Of a stretch of DNA of 64,000 nucleotides, positions 34,562 to 45,114 are shown piece by piece. The notes under the pieces were generated by a model. The model saw only the letters and a list, made by a program, of their open reading frames with translations. It did no database searches and was not told where the DNA came from. Position 1 is the first letter of the stretch, and the number at the start of each line of letters is the position of its first letter. A program made the position numbers and the translations under genes. Source of the DNA: Dendrolimus kikuchii (Eukaryota; Arthropoda; Insecta; Lepidoptera; Lasiocampidae); contig CM034401.1 of assembly GCA_019925095.2 (NCBI GenBank), positions 18,446,338-18,510,337 of the forward strand. Direction: 5' to 3'.

Positions 34562-35038
34562 GTGTATAACCTTCTTCTACAATGTATGTCAAATTCTATA
34601 TCTCTGCCCTGGTAGTTCCTGACATAAGCAGTTGTGAAACAGACGGACATCAGAGTAATATTATACGGGTTATTATTTAGGTTTACAAACCTTAAAAGTT
34701 ATAAAGTTTTATGACGTAATCAATATTGAAGCTCTCTGAGATGTTTGTTATAAAAGCCGTAAGCTGCGTACGGCGTGACGCTGTACGCCACCGACGAATG
34801 TTTACTATGAAAATTAATTATGATAGACCACTGACGTGGAGCACATATGTACACTGTGCGGGGTAACCATACCTCACTCACGCGTCTGATGTTACTGCTT
34901 CATCTAGGACAATGTTATAATTCGTGATATCGCAATGGGTTTAATGCGTTATTTTTGATGCGATATTGTTATTAATTGTTAATGACGTTAAATATTAACA
35001 GATAACGTATGTATAGGGTATAGGTATATTAATGTATA
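34562..35038. other. Unassigned
   Basis: Contains CGTACGGCGTGACGCTGTAC near 34.77 kb. Nothing identifiable. Confidence 0.4.
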
Positions 35039-35250
35039 TATAAGTAGAGTTGCCCCGCGGCTACGCCACGTGGCAGTGGTTTTATTTGACTTACATAAAA
35101 ACTTAATTCGGTATTTACATATTATAATTACAACTAAACTAAGTCCATATAGTCTAGACAACTGCTTGCTATTGCTATTGCTATACACAGGTGAGTCGAA
35201 GCTAAGGTGAGCTAAGCTTGTCATTTTTTCACATTCTGTCTGTTATATTT
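35039..35250 (+). mobile_element. Hel-H-type fragment
   Basis: GTTGCCCCGCGGCTACGCCA with CGTGGCAG and TAGTCTAGACAACTGC match 31.84-32.0 kb. Confidence 0.5.
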
Positions 35251-35621
35251 TAAAGTCAGCAACTGTTGCATTTAAATTCACAATATCGTCTCCACTAAGT
35301 AATTGAAAAGAAGCCAAAACAATGAAAAGTATGTCCATTCATTGAATAATTCCTCGCTAATGAAATTCAATATACTCGAAACAATTGTGAGAACCGCCGA
35401 GGCTGAAGTATTCAGCGGAATCCTGCAATTTGGCAACAACAATTAGATTTTCTTGGAATATTTCCAACGTTGCTTGCATTGTGCATTCCATTGACGGGGA
35501 TCAAATCATATGATTTACTGGTATAACACGTAGCTTCGCTTGTGTATATTTCGAAACTGTATCTTGCTAAAGAGTTCCAAGTTCGTTATTATAATCGAAA
35601 GTAAGTGTTTAGTTTTTACTA
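35251..35621. other. Unassigned
   Basis: Nothing recognised. Confidence 0.4.
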
Positions 35622-35785
35622 TTCGTGCAGGCTTGTCGTAAGAGTCAACGAAACAATTGACAGCCATGTAGTAGAGCATTTGCCGATTGGATGGTGTAGC
35701 AATTCGGGATCGGCAGTGGTCGAATGTGTCAATTATAAATAATGAGCGCTATGAAATACATAAAGGAGTTAAATAAATTTAATGG

Positions 35786-35967
35786 TAGGTACACGCTAGA
35801 CGTGTTGCTGGGGAGTTTTTTCCTCTTTTTTTCGTCTCCTTTACAGCAATAACACGTTGCGAAGCGGTGTACATAGAATAGGAAGTAAAAATTAAATTTT
35901 AACTTACATGACCTTCAAAAAGTGTTCTCCAGTGGAATTTATTTTGAATAAAATCTTTTGAATTTGA
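35786..35967 (+). repeat. Rep-R nested in foldback
   Basis: CAATAACACGTTGCGAAGCG and TTCTCCAGTGGAATTTATTT, ending GAATTTGAATT. Confidence 0.7.
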
Positions 35968-36104
35968 ATTGACTACAGACATGACGGGACAAAAGAATAC
36001 ATGAGAAACAATTGGTGTCAAAAAAAATGTAAATATAACTTGACATCTGAGGTGCCACTGCCAAGTTACATAAAAAAAAAATTGACACCACGTTTTTCTC
36101 ATGT

Positions 36105-36378
36105 ATGTTTTTTTTTTATTGCAGATCAGGAGACAAGCAGACGGCCCACTTGATGGAAAGCGGTTACCATCGCCTATGGACATTTGCAACACCAAAGGTG
36201 CTACGAATGCGCTGCTGCTCTCTTAAGGGAGATTGGAACCTGGTCACTAATGCCGGAACACAACTCAAGGTTGTTATGGCGACATACTTTAGACCACGGG
36301 TGGTAGCCATCCAGTCGGGCAAATGCCCTACCACCTGGCTGTGGGTTGTTAAGTCGCCTCATTATGTGTGTATGTATG
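36105..36378 (-). repeat. Rep-A nested in foldback arm
   Basis: Minus-strand copy with a T-run at the left. Its 5' part is lost after TTAAGTCGCCTC. Short ATGTAT-type flanks remain. Confidence 0.8.
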
Positions 36379-36515
36379 TATTCTTTTGTCCCGTCATGTC
36401 TGTCGTCAATCGTGCACCATCAATGCCTTTATATACTTCATAGTGCTCATTATTTCTAATGCACACATTCGACCACTACCGATCCCAAATTGCTACAGAT
36501 GGCTACCACCTCAGG

Positions 36516-37117
36516 GGCTGAATTCTGCTATTACAATCTCGTCAAAATCGTCAGACACTAGCGTCTCAATCTCTTTATTTAGACACTAGTGATTTCGGTA
36601 TTCTGTTGTTTCCAATGGCATGAACCTGGCACGCCACTCTATTTTTATAAGCAAAAATTCACGTTATAAATGTTTAAAATTTTTGGTAGCTTTTCAATAT
36701 CCATTTTGGTTAACGCCATTTCTGCTAATGGTGATATCAATTTTTTGCTACTGTTATTCTGCCTCCTCGACGATATCGAGAAGATAATGTGGATATAATA
36801 TTTTTTTAAGTTTTCGCGACTTGTATACATAATAAAACTACGTTTTAACGGTTTTAAGCGCGGTAATTTTATTTGATTTTGGTTTTTCCGACGTTTCGGC
36901 CACTTTTCAGTGGCCGTGATCACGGAAGACAAAGATGTCAAGTGTCAACGAGTATTGTATTGTAAAATACTTCCGGACATTACCGCGCTTAAAACCGTTA
37001 AAACGTAGTTTTATTATTGGATAATGCGGAATTAGTAGAATACGAATTTTTGACATCGTCTTTTGAATATCTTCGCAACGCTAAGATATTGAAATAGCAG
37101 AATTTAAAAATAGCAAC
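36516..37117. mobile_element. MITE with nested PLE-Q
   Basis: GAATTCTGCTATTACAATCT near 36520 is matched, inverted, by the end near 37105 (GAAATAGCAGAATTTAAAA). The interior is non-coding and contains PLE-Q at 36830-37016. Confidence 0.55.
36830..37016 (+). mobile_element. PLE-Q: Penelope-like unit with perfect 38-bp inverted termini
   Basis: 36830-36867 and 36979-37016 are exact reverse complements, starting TAATAAAACTACGTTTTAAC. The core has GACGTTTCGGCCACTTTTCA and GTGGCCGTGATCACGG, a phrase often found at Penelope-like or LINE 3' ends. It is 187 bp and non-coding. Confidence 0.7.
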
Positions 37118-37300
37118 AACCCTCGTCTAGAGTATGCCGCTAAAATAACCTTGATTTGTGTTCCTGCATTAGTGGCCAGGTTCCAGTCCCCCCTTAGAAG
37201 CCAACAGCACCTTTGATGTCGCAAAAGTTCATAGGCAACGGTGTCCACTTTCCCTCACGTGAACTCCCAGGCTGTCTGCTGTAATTAAGCAATAAAACAA

Positions 37301-37889
37301 TAATTCAATTAATTCAGCATACTCGTATAAACTTAACATTTTATATTGAGGTAAGTATCTCATTCCGCATAGGATAAAGAGCATCCCAAGTTCATCCCCT
37401 TTACCGAAAGTAAAGCATCAGTGCAGCAATCGCTCTGAATAAACGATATAATTGGAACCAATATTTGCGCCAAAGTTACATATATCAAACAGGACATATA
37501 TTACGAGTATTAGAAATTATCTTACTTTTATGAATAAATATTAATGATAGCTTATATCCATCTATGTTCATAAATATTTTATGTCATTAAATTTTCTCGA
37601 GAGCTCGTTAAATTTCATAAAAAACTTTTTCATCCATTAAAAGCGTAAGAACCGAACTTGGATCATTATTTATAATAATTTCTCAGGTGTATAAATATTA
37701 CCGCAAGAATGAGAGGGCCGGTCCTCGAGGAAATTTATTATGATCTATTGATTCCCCGGAGTTTTCTCTTCATAAAGCGTATTTCGCTCCCCCCCTTCCT
37801 CCCTATAGCTTCATTACGACGTCACACGAAATGCTATGCTAGCAGAAAGCTATGTTATGCTACGCCCTGACACCTGAATTAGCCACCGT
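37301..37889. other. Unassigned
   Basis: AT-rich with a pyrimidine tract at 37785-37800. No gene. Confidence 0.45.
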
Positions 37890-38147
37890 ATGTATATAAA
37901 AGAAATTCTTTATTTAACGCAATATTTTACATTTTTTTTAACAAATATTTACATAGAGTTTACAACATTCACATTTATATAAAAAAATATAAAACACTGG
38001 AGCACACCGGTATTGGGGACATCTTTAATCCGATAGAGTCATTCCCCCCGCAGCGGTCGAGCCGAGGTCGACGATACTCACAGGAGGTGCCTCCTCGAAC
38101 GCGCTGCTTCCGGGCTGGAAGCCTTCGCTCCCAAGGAGTCGGGAAGG

Positions 38148-38405
38148 TCACCAAGCCCGGTATCGCTGAAACAACCATCTGCGGCTAATAAGCTGGATCC
38201 TCCACAAAAAAAACAGCGCGGGCTGGGGTCCAAATTGCCGGTGGTTAAAGAGCTCCAGAGTCAGGAACCTCCTAACAATTAGTACCGTGTCCAAGAGTGC
38301 TGCCTTTTGTATCTGGCCCTTCACCCAGCCTCCTAGCGAGAGCCTTTCTAGAAGACGGTCAAGGCTTATCGCTATAAGACCGTTGACGGTGACAACTATC
38401 AGCAC
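38148..38405 (-). pseudogene. R2-like ORF C-terminus, shifted frame
   Basis: VVTVNGLIAISLDRLLERLS and LGGWVKGQIQKAALL followed by VRRFLTLE form the collinear end of the 38468-38863 protein, separated by a frameshift and stop near 38420-38465. Confidence 0.65.
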
Positions 38406-38467
38406 TATGATCGTTGACTCCAGACGCCATGTAGCAGTAACCTCGTGAGCAAGATCTAAGTATTTAC

Positions 38468-38863
38468 TTAGTTTCTCTTTTTATTTTTTCCCGAGGTTAT
38501 CATCATGCAAGATACTGAGGTCAACCAGCATTGCTCATCGCGCATCGTCCTTTCCGTGATAATTGATCGATCCCAGTAGAACGTGGCACGACTGTTTTGG
38601 AAAATTGGCTCTGACGAGTACTGGTAGTAAGGCACCTCTGTTTCCACAAGACCATCTTGAAGAGCAAGTTTCTGGTCGATAATCCTGGCTACGAGGTTAT
38701 GTTTGTGCAAGTATTCGCCGTTAGAAAGATGTGAACAGCCGGAAACAATATGTCTGAGGGATTCTCCTGGGCGATGGCATACCCGACAGATATCTAAAGT
38801 GCCATCCTTCAGGATATATTTACGGTAGTTTTTCGTTTTAATACTTTCATCCAATTTCCCCAA
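38468..38863 (-). pseudogene. R2-like ORF segment with C-X2-C-X8-H-X4-C knuckle
   Basis: A 131-codon frame. Cys26, Cys29, His38 and Cys43 form the knuckle within ICRVCHRPGESLRHIVSGC. YWDRSIITERT follows near residue 95, but the acidic endonuclease motif expected next is replaced by frame-shifted text, so it cannot be functional. It continues out of frame at 38148-38405. Confidence 0.7.
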
Positions 38864-39241
38864 AGACTTTACCGAGCCGTAGCCAGTTTACCGACGTTGA
38901 CAGGTCTATATCAGACCCTATTAAAGCCTGATAAAACCTGCCATGGAGACACTCAGTACTTCCAGATTGCACTAATTCTCTTTAGCCAACGAGAGCGTGG
39001 TAACACATTTGTCTACTGCCACAACATCTCTATGCAAGTCTACGTCCATCTTAAGAAAATGTTCGCTGAGATTGTTCACCTCGCGATTATGTAGATCCTT
39101 GGCATTCAGTAAGCCTCGGCCTCCTTACCTTGGCGAGATGTAAAATCTCATTACTGATGAACGTGTGATCCATACGATGTTTTGTCAGCAGGCAACGCAA
39201 CCTTCGATCTAGGGCGTCCAACTCTGTTTGATTCCACTTGA

Positions 39242-40149
39242 GTATGCAAAATTAAAATTATTGTTATACACAGGAATTGTGTATTTTCTACACCTTGCAT
39301 AATTTTACTTAAATTCAGCGCTCATCATTTTTTTCATCTGTTTTTATAATTTAGAGTGTAATTTTAAGCTTATATTAAAATTACGACCTCAATACGTACA
39401 AGAAAAAAATATATCAGCTAACCAAAGTTTAAAAGTATATTAAGAAAAAAAAATGACACTGATATACTATAAAGTCAGAGTTTTTCATTAGTAAACTTGC
39501 ATTTATGTTTTTTTTTACTTGACTTGTATAATTTATCGACATGTCTTACATTTGATAAGGCAATCTAAATATATAGGTAGTAGTCGAATTACTAATTGTC
39601 TATATTTAATACAATATAAAAGGTACAAGCTAGTTACAATGTGATTATTATATTTGGTAATATTTCTCAACATTGGTTATTAACTAATTTTCATAAAATT
39701 TGCTGTGTTTATCGCAGACGTTATGGGAATGGATACCCAAGCTTTTTTTTACAAAATATTGATCTGAGATTAATACGAGCGAAGCCCAAGGAACTATGTT
39801 AGCCCCTCCTAACATATTGCTTACAAAACTCACAACAGACTTATTTAAGAACGGCGCTTGCAATAACTTAATTAGATATTATATAGCTTTCGATGTAACC
39901 GACATTAACACACGAGATACCCTTAGCCCTTGGTAACTTCGACTAACTCCAACGAAATTATGTCACAAGTTGGTACCCCTGGTATAAAAGTTATTTTTAC
40001 AACTTTCGACTAAGACTTTAAGCTACACCAGGGGTCGACAAGGATAATAAAAATTGCCGGACATAATAGTAAAATCGTTTGTACGACTCGTTCTAAGGTT
40101 ACGAGGGCATTCGTGAAATTCATGAATGTATTTGCGTTTTAGTGGGCAA
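39242..40149. other. Unassigned; short palindrome ACCCCTGGT...ACCAGGGGT at 39974-40034
   Basis: AT-rich with no gene. The palindrome has 9-bp arms about 40 bp apart and may be MITE ends. Confidence 0.4.
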
Positions 40150-40578
40150 TAATTTCGACACAAGCAAGAACTGCGTGTCACGGAGATGAATATGCTGCGA
40201 TGGATGTGTGGAGTGACGCGGAAAGACCGAGTCAGGAACTCCCGCATCCGCGGCAGTCTTCATGTCCGTGACATAGCAGACAAATTGCAAGAGTGTCGCT
40301 TACGTTGGTACGGCCACGTTTTACGGAGACCGGCTAATTATGTGAGGAACAAATGTCTAGCCATGCCGCCTCCGCCAGGTCCCGGTCGAAGGGGAAGGCC
40401 CAAGAAATGTTGGCTTGACGTTGTGAAAGATGACATGCGTACCAATGGTCTCAAAACGGGGGATGCTGAAGACCGCGCGAAGTGGAGTAGAAAAAGTAGG
40501 AAACCGGACCCTGGGCGTCGGAGTGAACGCTTCGAACGCAACCGGGAATTAACGCTCGGATGATGATGATGATGATGA
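40150..40578 (+). mobile_element. LINE-C: intact ORF2 C-terminal domain with (TGA)n tail
   Basis: A 125-codon frame from 40186 reads LRWMCGVTRKDRVRNSRIRG, IADKLQECRLRWYGHVLRRP, GPGRRGRPKKCWLDVVKDDM, DRAKWSRKSRKPDPG and RNRELTLG, stop, then TGATGATGATGATGATGA. It is the post-RT domain of an RTE-like LINE, 5'-truncated, and the reference for the array at 3.7-4.6 kb. Confidence 0.85.
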
Positions 40579-40741
40579 ATTTGGACAGTTCTGGACTTAT
40601 GTGTATATCCTCCATAGTAATGTTCGATAAATCCAATTCTAGTAGTTCCTGTTACTCAAAAAAGCTCAAAAAGTCTCGAAAGAATCGAAAATATTTTATA
40701 TCTCAAAACTATTTGTCAATTAAAGTATCAATCAATCTATC

Positions 40742-40890
40742 AATAACTCTTTATTGTACACCAATACAAAAGAGAACTGACAGACTAAAACTATGTCTCA
40801 TTATGCACAAAGGGCGGTCTTATCGCTAAAAAGCGATCTCTTCCAGACAACCCCAAGAATGAATTGAGATTATAATGACGATCAAAGTAT
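40742..40890 (-). repeat. Rep-M copy
   Basis: CTTTATTGTACACCAATACA, ATTATGCACAAAGGGCGGTC and AGCGATCTCTTCCAGACAAC. Confidence 0.65.
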
Positions 40891-40899
40891 TTTCAATTT

Positions 40900-41020
40900 C
40901 TACTCGTCATCAGCCAATCACCGTCCACTACTGGACGTAGGCCTACCCAGGTCGGCGCCACTCATCACGGTCCTCTGCCTTCCTCATCCAGCGCCTACCG
41001 GTCACCTTGCGCAGGTCACC
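40900..41020 (-). mobile_element. LINE-J ORF2 tip
   Basis: The minus strand gives GRRWMRKAEDRDEWRRPG, then a VQ(W) tail, and CGTCATCA at the left as remains of a microsatellite. Nearly identical in sense to 26110-26210. Confidence 0.75.
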
Positions 41021-41290
41021 GGGAACTGAGAGCCGTTTTCTATAGTGCTTCCTCATTAGAGGTCAATGCCATAGTTACCACGCTTGGCATGCGGATTGGT
41101 AACTGCAGTGCCGGTCTATTTGCATCAGAGACGCTGCTACGCGTCTCCGACCAGGGGATTTATATAGACTGGCTTTCTTGCGATGATTTTACCGACATCG
41201 ATCGGTCTCCAGAGCCTCGTTCGCTGACGGCAGGGGGTACCGCGCGCAGGTGAGGTTGACAATCGGGTCCCCTAGAAATTAGTGGCAGAT
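41021..41290. other. GC-richer segment of unknown family
   Basis: CCATAGTTACCACGCTTGGC and GGTACCGCGCGCAGGTGAGG look like LINE untranslated sequence. There is no second copy in the window. Confidence 0.35.
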
Positions 41291-41589
41291 CCCTTACCGC
41301 CCCATTACTACTTTAACGTTTTTAAGAATTTTTATCTAAGCCCGGCTTCACGTAAGTTTTGCTTGCGTAAGCCTCTAATTCTAAGAGCGCACTTGGGTTG
41401 TCAATACCGAACTTATAGTTTCACAGCTAAGTCCGCTATAAATAAATAGTAGTGAGTTAATAGCTTTAGGGCAGGTTAATGCGAGCAAAATTTACAAATG
41501 TTAGACCGTGTTAATGTTAATATACAATTACAGAGAGTATTGTCGCTATTTCCTTTTTCATGATCATATTATACTTGTTTCTACATATG

Positions 41590-41836
41590 AACTTGCCAGG
41601 TGGTACGGCATTTGCCCGACTGGATGGCTACCACCTCTGGTCTGAAGTATGTCGCCATAACAACCTTGAGTTGTGTTCCGGCATTAGTGACCAGGTTCCA
41701 GTCTCCCTTAAGAGGGCAGCAGTGCATTTGCAGCAACTTTGGTGTTGCAAATGTCCATAGGCGATGGTAACCACTTTCCATCAAGTGGGCCGTCTTCCTG
41801 TCTGCTGACCTCCTAGAATAAAAAAATAAAAAATGT
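41590..41836 (+). repeat. Rep-A, 5'-truncated, TSD ACATATG
   Basis: ACATATG at 41583-41589 and 41837-41843. The copy starts at GCCAGGTGGTACGGCATTTG, as does the one at 50162. Confidence 0.85.
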
Positions 41837-41843
41837 ACATATG

Positions 41844-42423
41844 CCTATATACACTGCATTTTCTTAGAAGAACATTTTCTTACGTTACAAACAGGATTTT
41901 TGCAATGAATTACGCTATTTAATTGAAGCCACATTTAAAGTTCGACATTAAAGTAGAAAATGTTTTATATTAATCATATACAAACACAATTTAACTAACC
42001 TTTTATCCAAAAATTTATTTTGTAAGAAAAATCAAGGTATACGTTTGTACATAATAATATATCATAAAGCTTTCAGGTGAGCGTAAAGCGTACAGACTAT
42101 AATTTAAAAAAATCCAATGCTCTGACAATTGAAATAAGAGCTAGATATTTTTAGATGTAGTCCCGTCGTCTTTTCAAGTTTTTCCCACTTTTGCAAATAA
42201 CACAGAACGCCAGCGAATGACGTGCTATTTTTATTTTTCACTTGACTATTTTAATTGCGTCTTCCACGGTGTGCTTTGATTTTGCAAGGAGGCAACAACT
42301 TTTTCGCTTTCTTAACAATATTAATAATGCGATTGTAATCTCACATAAAATATGAATATACAATATTCATATTACTACGCCTGTTTCACATAAGGTTCGG
42401 CATATAGTATCTTCTAGGTTTTG
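41844..42423. other. AT-rich, unassigned
   Basis: Nothing recognised. Confidence 0.45.
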
Positions 42424-42575
42424 CGACTAGTGAACATAATAAAACTAAGTTTTAACGGTTGTAAGCGCGGTATTTTATTTTATTAAAAACATTAAAACTT
42501 GACATCTATGTCTTCCGTAATCATGGCTACTGAAGAGTAGCCGAAACGTCAAAATAAAAAACAAATACGTAATTT
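42424..42575 (+). mobile_element. PLE-Q copy with core in opposite orientation
   Basis: ATAATAAAACTAAGTTTTAA with CGGTTGTAAGCGCGGTA is the same left terminus as 36830. The core then reads ATCATGGCTACTGAAGAGTA with GCCGAAACGTC, the reverse complement of the 36900-36950 core. The right terminus is missing. Confidence 0.6.
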
Positions 42576-42717
42576 TGATCAGGATAGGTATATAAAATTG
42601 ATCTACATTAGTTACTATCTAGGTTTACACGTTTCATAATCCTCCTAACTACTACTACTACCTACGAGTTAAAGATATAGATAATTCTGATATAGAGAAG
42701 AAGGATGTAAGGATCAG

Positions 42718-43790
42718 ATAAAATATTGTAAGACTAAAGTGGAGACAGGTAGCCGGTGTGACATGTTACAAACTGATGCCACTGAAACTATAAGGTCAAA
42801 TATATAAATCTATCATAAGACCGGTCATGTTATATAGGTCTGAATCAGCATTCACTGCGGCCACTGAAGTGATAGACCACAAACGTCTCCAGTCAGCTGA
42901 GATGAGAATGTTGAGATGGATGTGGTGTTACAAGAATGGATAAGGTGTGATATAAGTACATAAGGGGATCTTTGAAAGTTGCACCCGTGACTGAAGAATT
43001 GAGAGGAAGAAGACTAAGGTAGTATGAGCATGTAATGAGTAGGGATGAAAGTCACGTGATAAAAATAATGTTAAACTACAATATTGACGGGTACAAAGGT
43101 AAAGGTAGACCAAACAAAAGATGGATGGATTGTGTGATGGATGATATGATGATCTGTAATGTGACAGAGGACGTATGTCAGAATAGAGGAGTAAGGAAGA
43201 AACAGACATATTGTGACATACAAACATACATAACTTCACGCCAGTTCCCTTGCGGGGTAGGCACGAACAACAGAGCGCCATTTAGGCCCATTCTTACACA
43301 CCTCACTCGCTTCTTTGACATTCATAGCGCTTGTCATGCACGCTTGTCTGTTCTTAAGGCTCCTGACATCACCTTCTGCTAGAACACGATCAATTTGATC
43401 ATGGAAGGCGTGTCGTGACCTTCCACGATTTCTGCATCCATCCACTTTTGCATTGTATATCTGTTTAGTCATTCTTTCATCATGCATTCTTTCCACATGC
43501 CCGAACCACCGGAGCATTCCTTTCCTTACCTTCACCCCGACACTCTCTTTCAGACCAACTCTCTTTCTTACTTCGGTATTACGAACGCGGTCCGCGAGCG
43601 TCACTCCGCAGATTTTGCGCAGTGCTCGCATCTCGACCGCGTTTACTCTACTTTCATGCTCTCTCTTCCATACCCAACTCTCGCTTCCATACGTGAGCGT
43701 AGGTACCAGCACCGCGTTGTGTGACCACCACATACTGTGACGCCACAAAAAATTGGGAGAAGGTGAAAGGAAAAAGATTCTGAAAATGAA
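42718..43790 (+). mobile_element. LINE-D: RTE-like ORF2 C-terminus split by LINE-B
   Basis: Pieces at 42718-43217 and 43742-43790. The text includes AAACGTCTCCAGTCAGCTGA, codons for RRDESHVIKIMLN, GYKGKGRPNKRWMDCVMDDM and VTEDVCQN, and then ATTGGGAGAAGGTGAAAGGA. Stops are frequent, so it is decayed. The minus-strand copy at 60.9-61.7 kb covers the same interval. Confidence 0.78.
43218..43730 (-). mobile_element. LINE-B longest copy, TSD CATAYTGTGAC
   Basis: A 513-bp insert between CATATTGTGAC (43207-43217) and CATACTGTGAC (43731-43741). The minus frame runs VPTLTYGSESWVWKREHESR, RALRKICGVTLADRVRN, MLRWFGHVERMHDERMTKQ and YPARELA. A longer frame reaches 44042 but its upstream third is unrelated sequence. 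Confidence 0.9.
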
Positions 43791-43867
43791 TTTGTTTTGA
43801 GAAAAACAGTTATGGTATACGCTAATATAAGTAAATGGGGGGGTAAATGACATAAGTAAATCCTTGG

Positions 43868-43938
43868 GCCTAAATGGCGCTCTGTCGTTCGTGCCTACCC
43901 CGCAAGGGAACTGGTGTGAAGTTATGTATGTATGTATG
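43868..43938 (+). mobile_element. LINE-B 3' tip, 71 bp
   Basis: GCCTAAATGGCGCTCTGTCG to GAACTGGTGTGAAGTTATGT and the TATG tail. GCTRATATAAGTA on both sides may be a TSD. Confidence 0.75.
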
Positions 43939-44423
43939 CTGATATAAGTACAGAACATGACGATTGCTTGAGGGTTCCATACACTGACATAATAACAGAC
44001 ATAACGATTGCAGGAGGGTTCCATTTTTCTGAAAATGACCATAAACCCTAAACACTGGAAAATAAATTTACGATAACTTCTTATATAAAAATGAATCCCT
44101 CTGGTAGCTATTGAAGTAAGCAGTGAACCTTTTTTGATTAACGCCCCATGTGGAACATTTCGAGCAAAAGGGGGCTTATTTCACCGCGGGAACTGACCAG
44201 AGGTCCGAGGTTTTATGAACCTCTTTATATCGTAGGGCTATCTGGTAACTTTGTTATCTCGGAATTCGATCCTTACTTTCTTGCGGTTTCAATTATCGAG
44301 AAAATATAAAACCGCGTACTCATATGCGAGCCGAAACTTTAACCGAGTGAATACAGTAATTTGCTCTGATGTGTTCTTGCTCTGTTGTGTTCTTGTTTTA
44401 ATTGTAAAAAAAAATGCATTTGT
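43939..44423. other. Unassigned
   Basis: No repeat or gene was recognised. Confidence 0.4.
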
Positions 44424-44699
44424 TATCCGCGCAGGAAGGGACAGAGAAGAGAGACAAGAGAACCCACATCCAGGTGGTAGGGTATTTGCCCGTCTTAATG
44501 GCTGCCACCCATTGTCTAGATTATGCCGCCATAACAACCTTGAGTTGTGTTCCGGCATTAGTGTCCAGGTTTCAGTATCCCTTAAGAGAGCAGCAGCGCA
44601 TTTGGAGCACGATAGGTGGCGTTACAAATGTCCATAGACGATGGTAACCACTTTCATTCAGGTGGCCGTCTGCCTGTCTGCTGGACTCTTGTTATTATT
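44424..44699 (+). repeat. Rep-A copy with 5' internal deletion
   Basis: TATCCGCGCAGGAAGGGACA, then a shortened 5' part (AACCCACATCCAGGTGGTAG), ending GGACTCTTGTTATTATTT. Confidence 0.8.
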
Positions 44700-45114
44700 T
44701 AATAAACGTTCTTGGTAAAGTAACCCAGTATCGTGCTTAAAAGTATCTTATGTACTTTAATTCAAACTTAAAATATGTAAATTTTTTCGTTATTATCGCT
44801 GAAATACAATTGCAAAACTCATAATGCTACCACAAAATTTACATACAATAAGTTATGGATTTCTTCCCCCCGCTTTTAGAAAAATGTCTGCACTCAACAA
44901 GCTTTGGGTGTACCATATTACTACCCGTGTTTTATGTGCGAGCATAAAAGTATATACGAGTTGCGCTGCAATAAAATTGCGAATATAGACTTAAACTTAG
45001 TGTTAGGTGAGAATGTGTTTAAAATTTTCTTTGTTCAAGTTTTTGTAGTGCATTATAATTTATACTAGTTTATTGTATAGTAGTCCATGTCTACTAAGAT
45101 ATTGAATAAAATAG
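44700..45114. other. AT-rich, unassigned
   Basis: Nothing recognised. Confidence 0.45.

Larger units (their letters stand above)
35694..36497. mobile_element. Large foldback element with two nested insertions
   Basis: The outer arm at 35696-35785 (GCAATTCGGGATCGGCAGTG) is inverted at about 36411-36497. The inner arm at 35968-36030 (GACATGACGGGACAAAAGAA) is inverted at 36069-36104 plus 36379-36410. Rep-R (35786-35967) interrupts the left arm and Rep-A (36105-36378) the right. Confidence 0.75.
35622..37300 (+). repeat. One old Rep-A copy split by nested insertions
   Basis: The 5' half (35622-35693, ending GCCGATTGGATGG) and the 3' half (about 37119-37300, starting CTCGTCTAGAGTATGCCGC) are collinear parts of one plus-strand Rep-A. 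A small middle piece, GATGGCTACCACCTCAGG, is at 36498-36515. The intervals hold a foldback and a MITE. The interpretation is inferred from collinearity. Confidence 0.6.
37890..39241 (-). mobile_element. R2-like LINE 3' half (longest LINE fragment in window)
   Basis: The minus strand reads, in order, WNQTELDALDRRLRCLLTKH, a decayed stretch, KTKNYRKYILKDGTLDICRV with a zinc knuckle, HKHNLVARIIDQKLA, YWDRSIITERT and, after a frameshift, VNGLIAISLDRLLERLSLGG. About 260 bp of 3' UTR follow. The CCHC knuckle before a YWDR-type segment is the layout of R2/R4-type elements with a restriction-like endonuclease. The clade is inferred. Confidence 0.7.

Noticed and set aside
35968..36410. Interpretation as two independent Rep-A-flanked inverted insertions
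   Set aside because: The arms continue across the Rep-A insertion when it is removed, so a single foldback with a nested copy is simpler.
39974..40034. Complete MITE with ACCCCTGGT ends
   Set aside because: Only 9-bp arms about 40 bp apart, no target duplication and no second copy.
43236..44042. 268-codon minus-strand frame, the longest in the window
   Set aside because: Only the part below about 43716 is LINE-B ORF2. The upstream third is unrelated DNA that happens to be open, including an antisense LINE-B tip.
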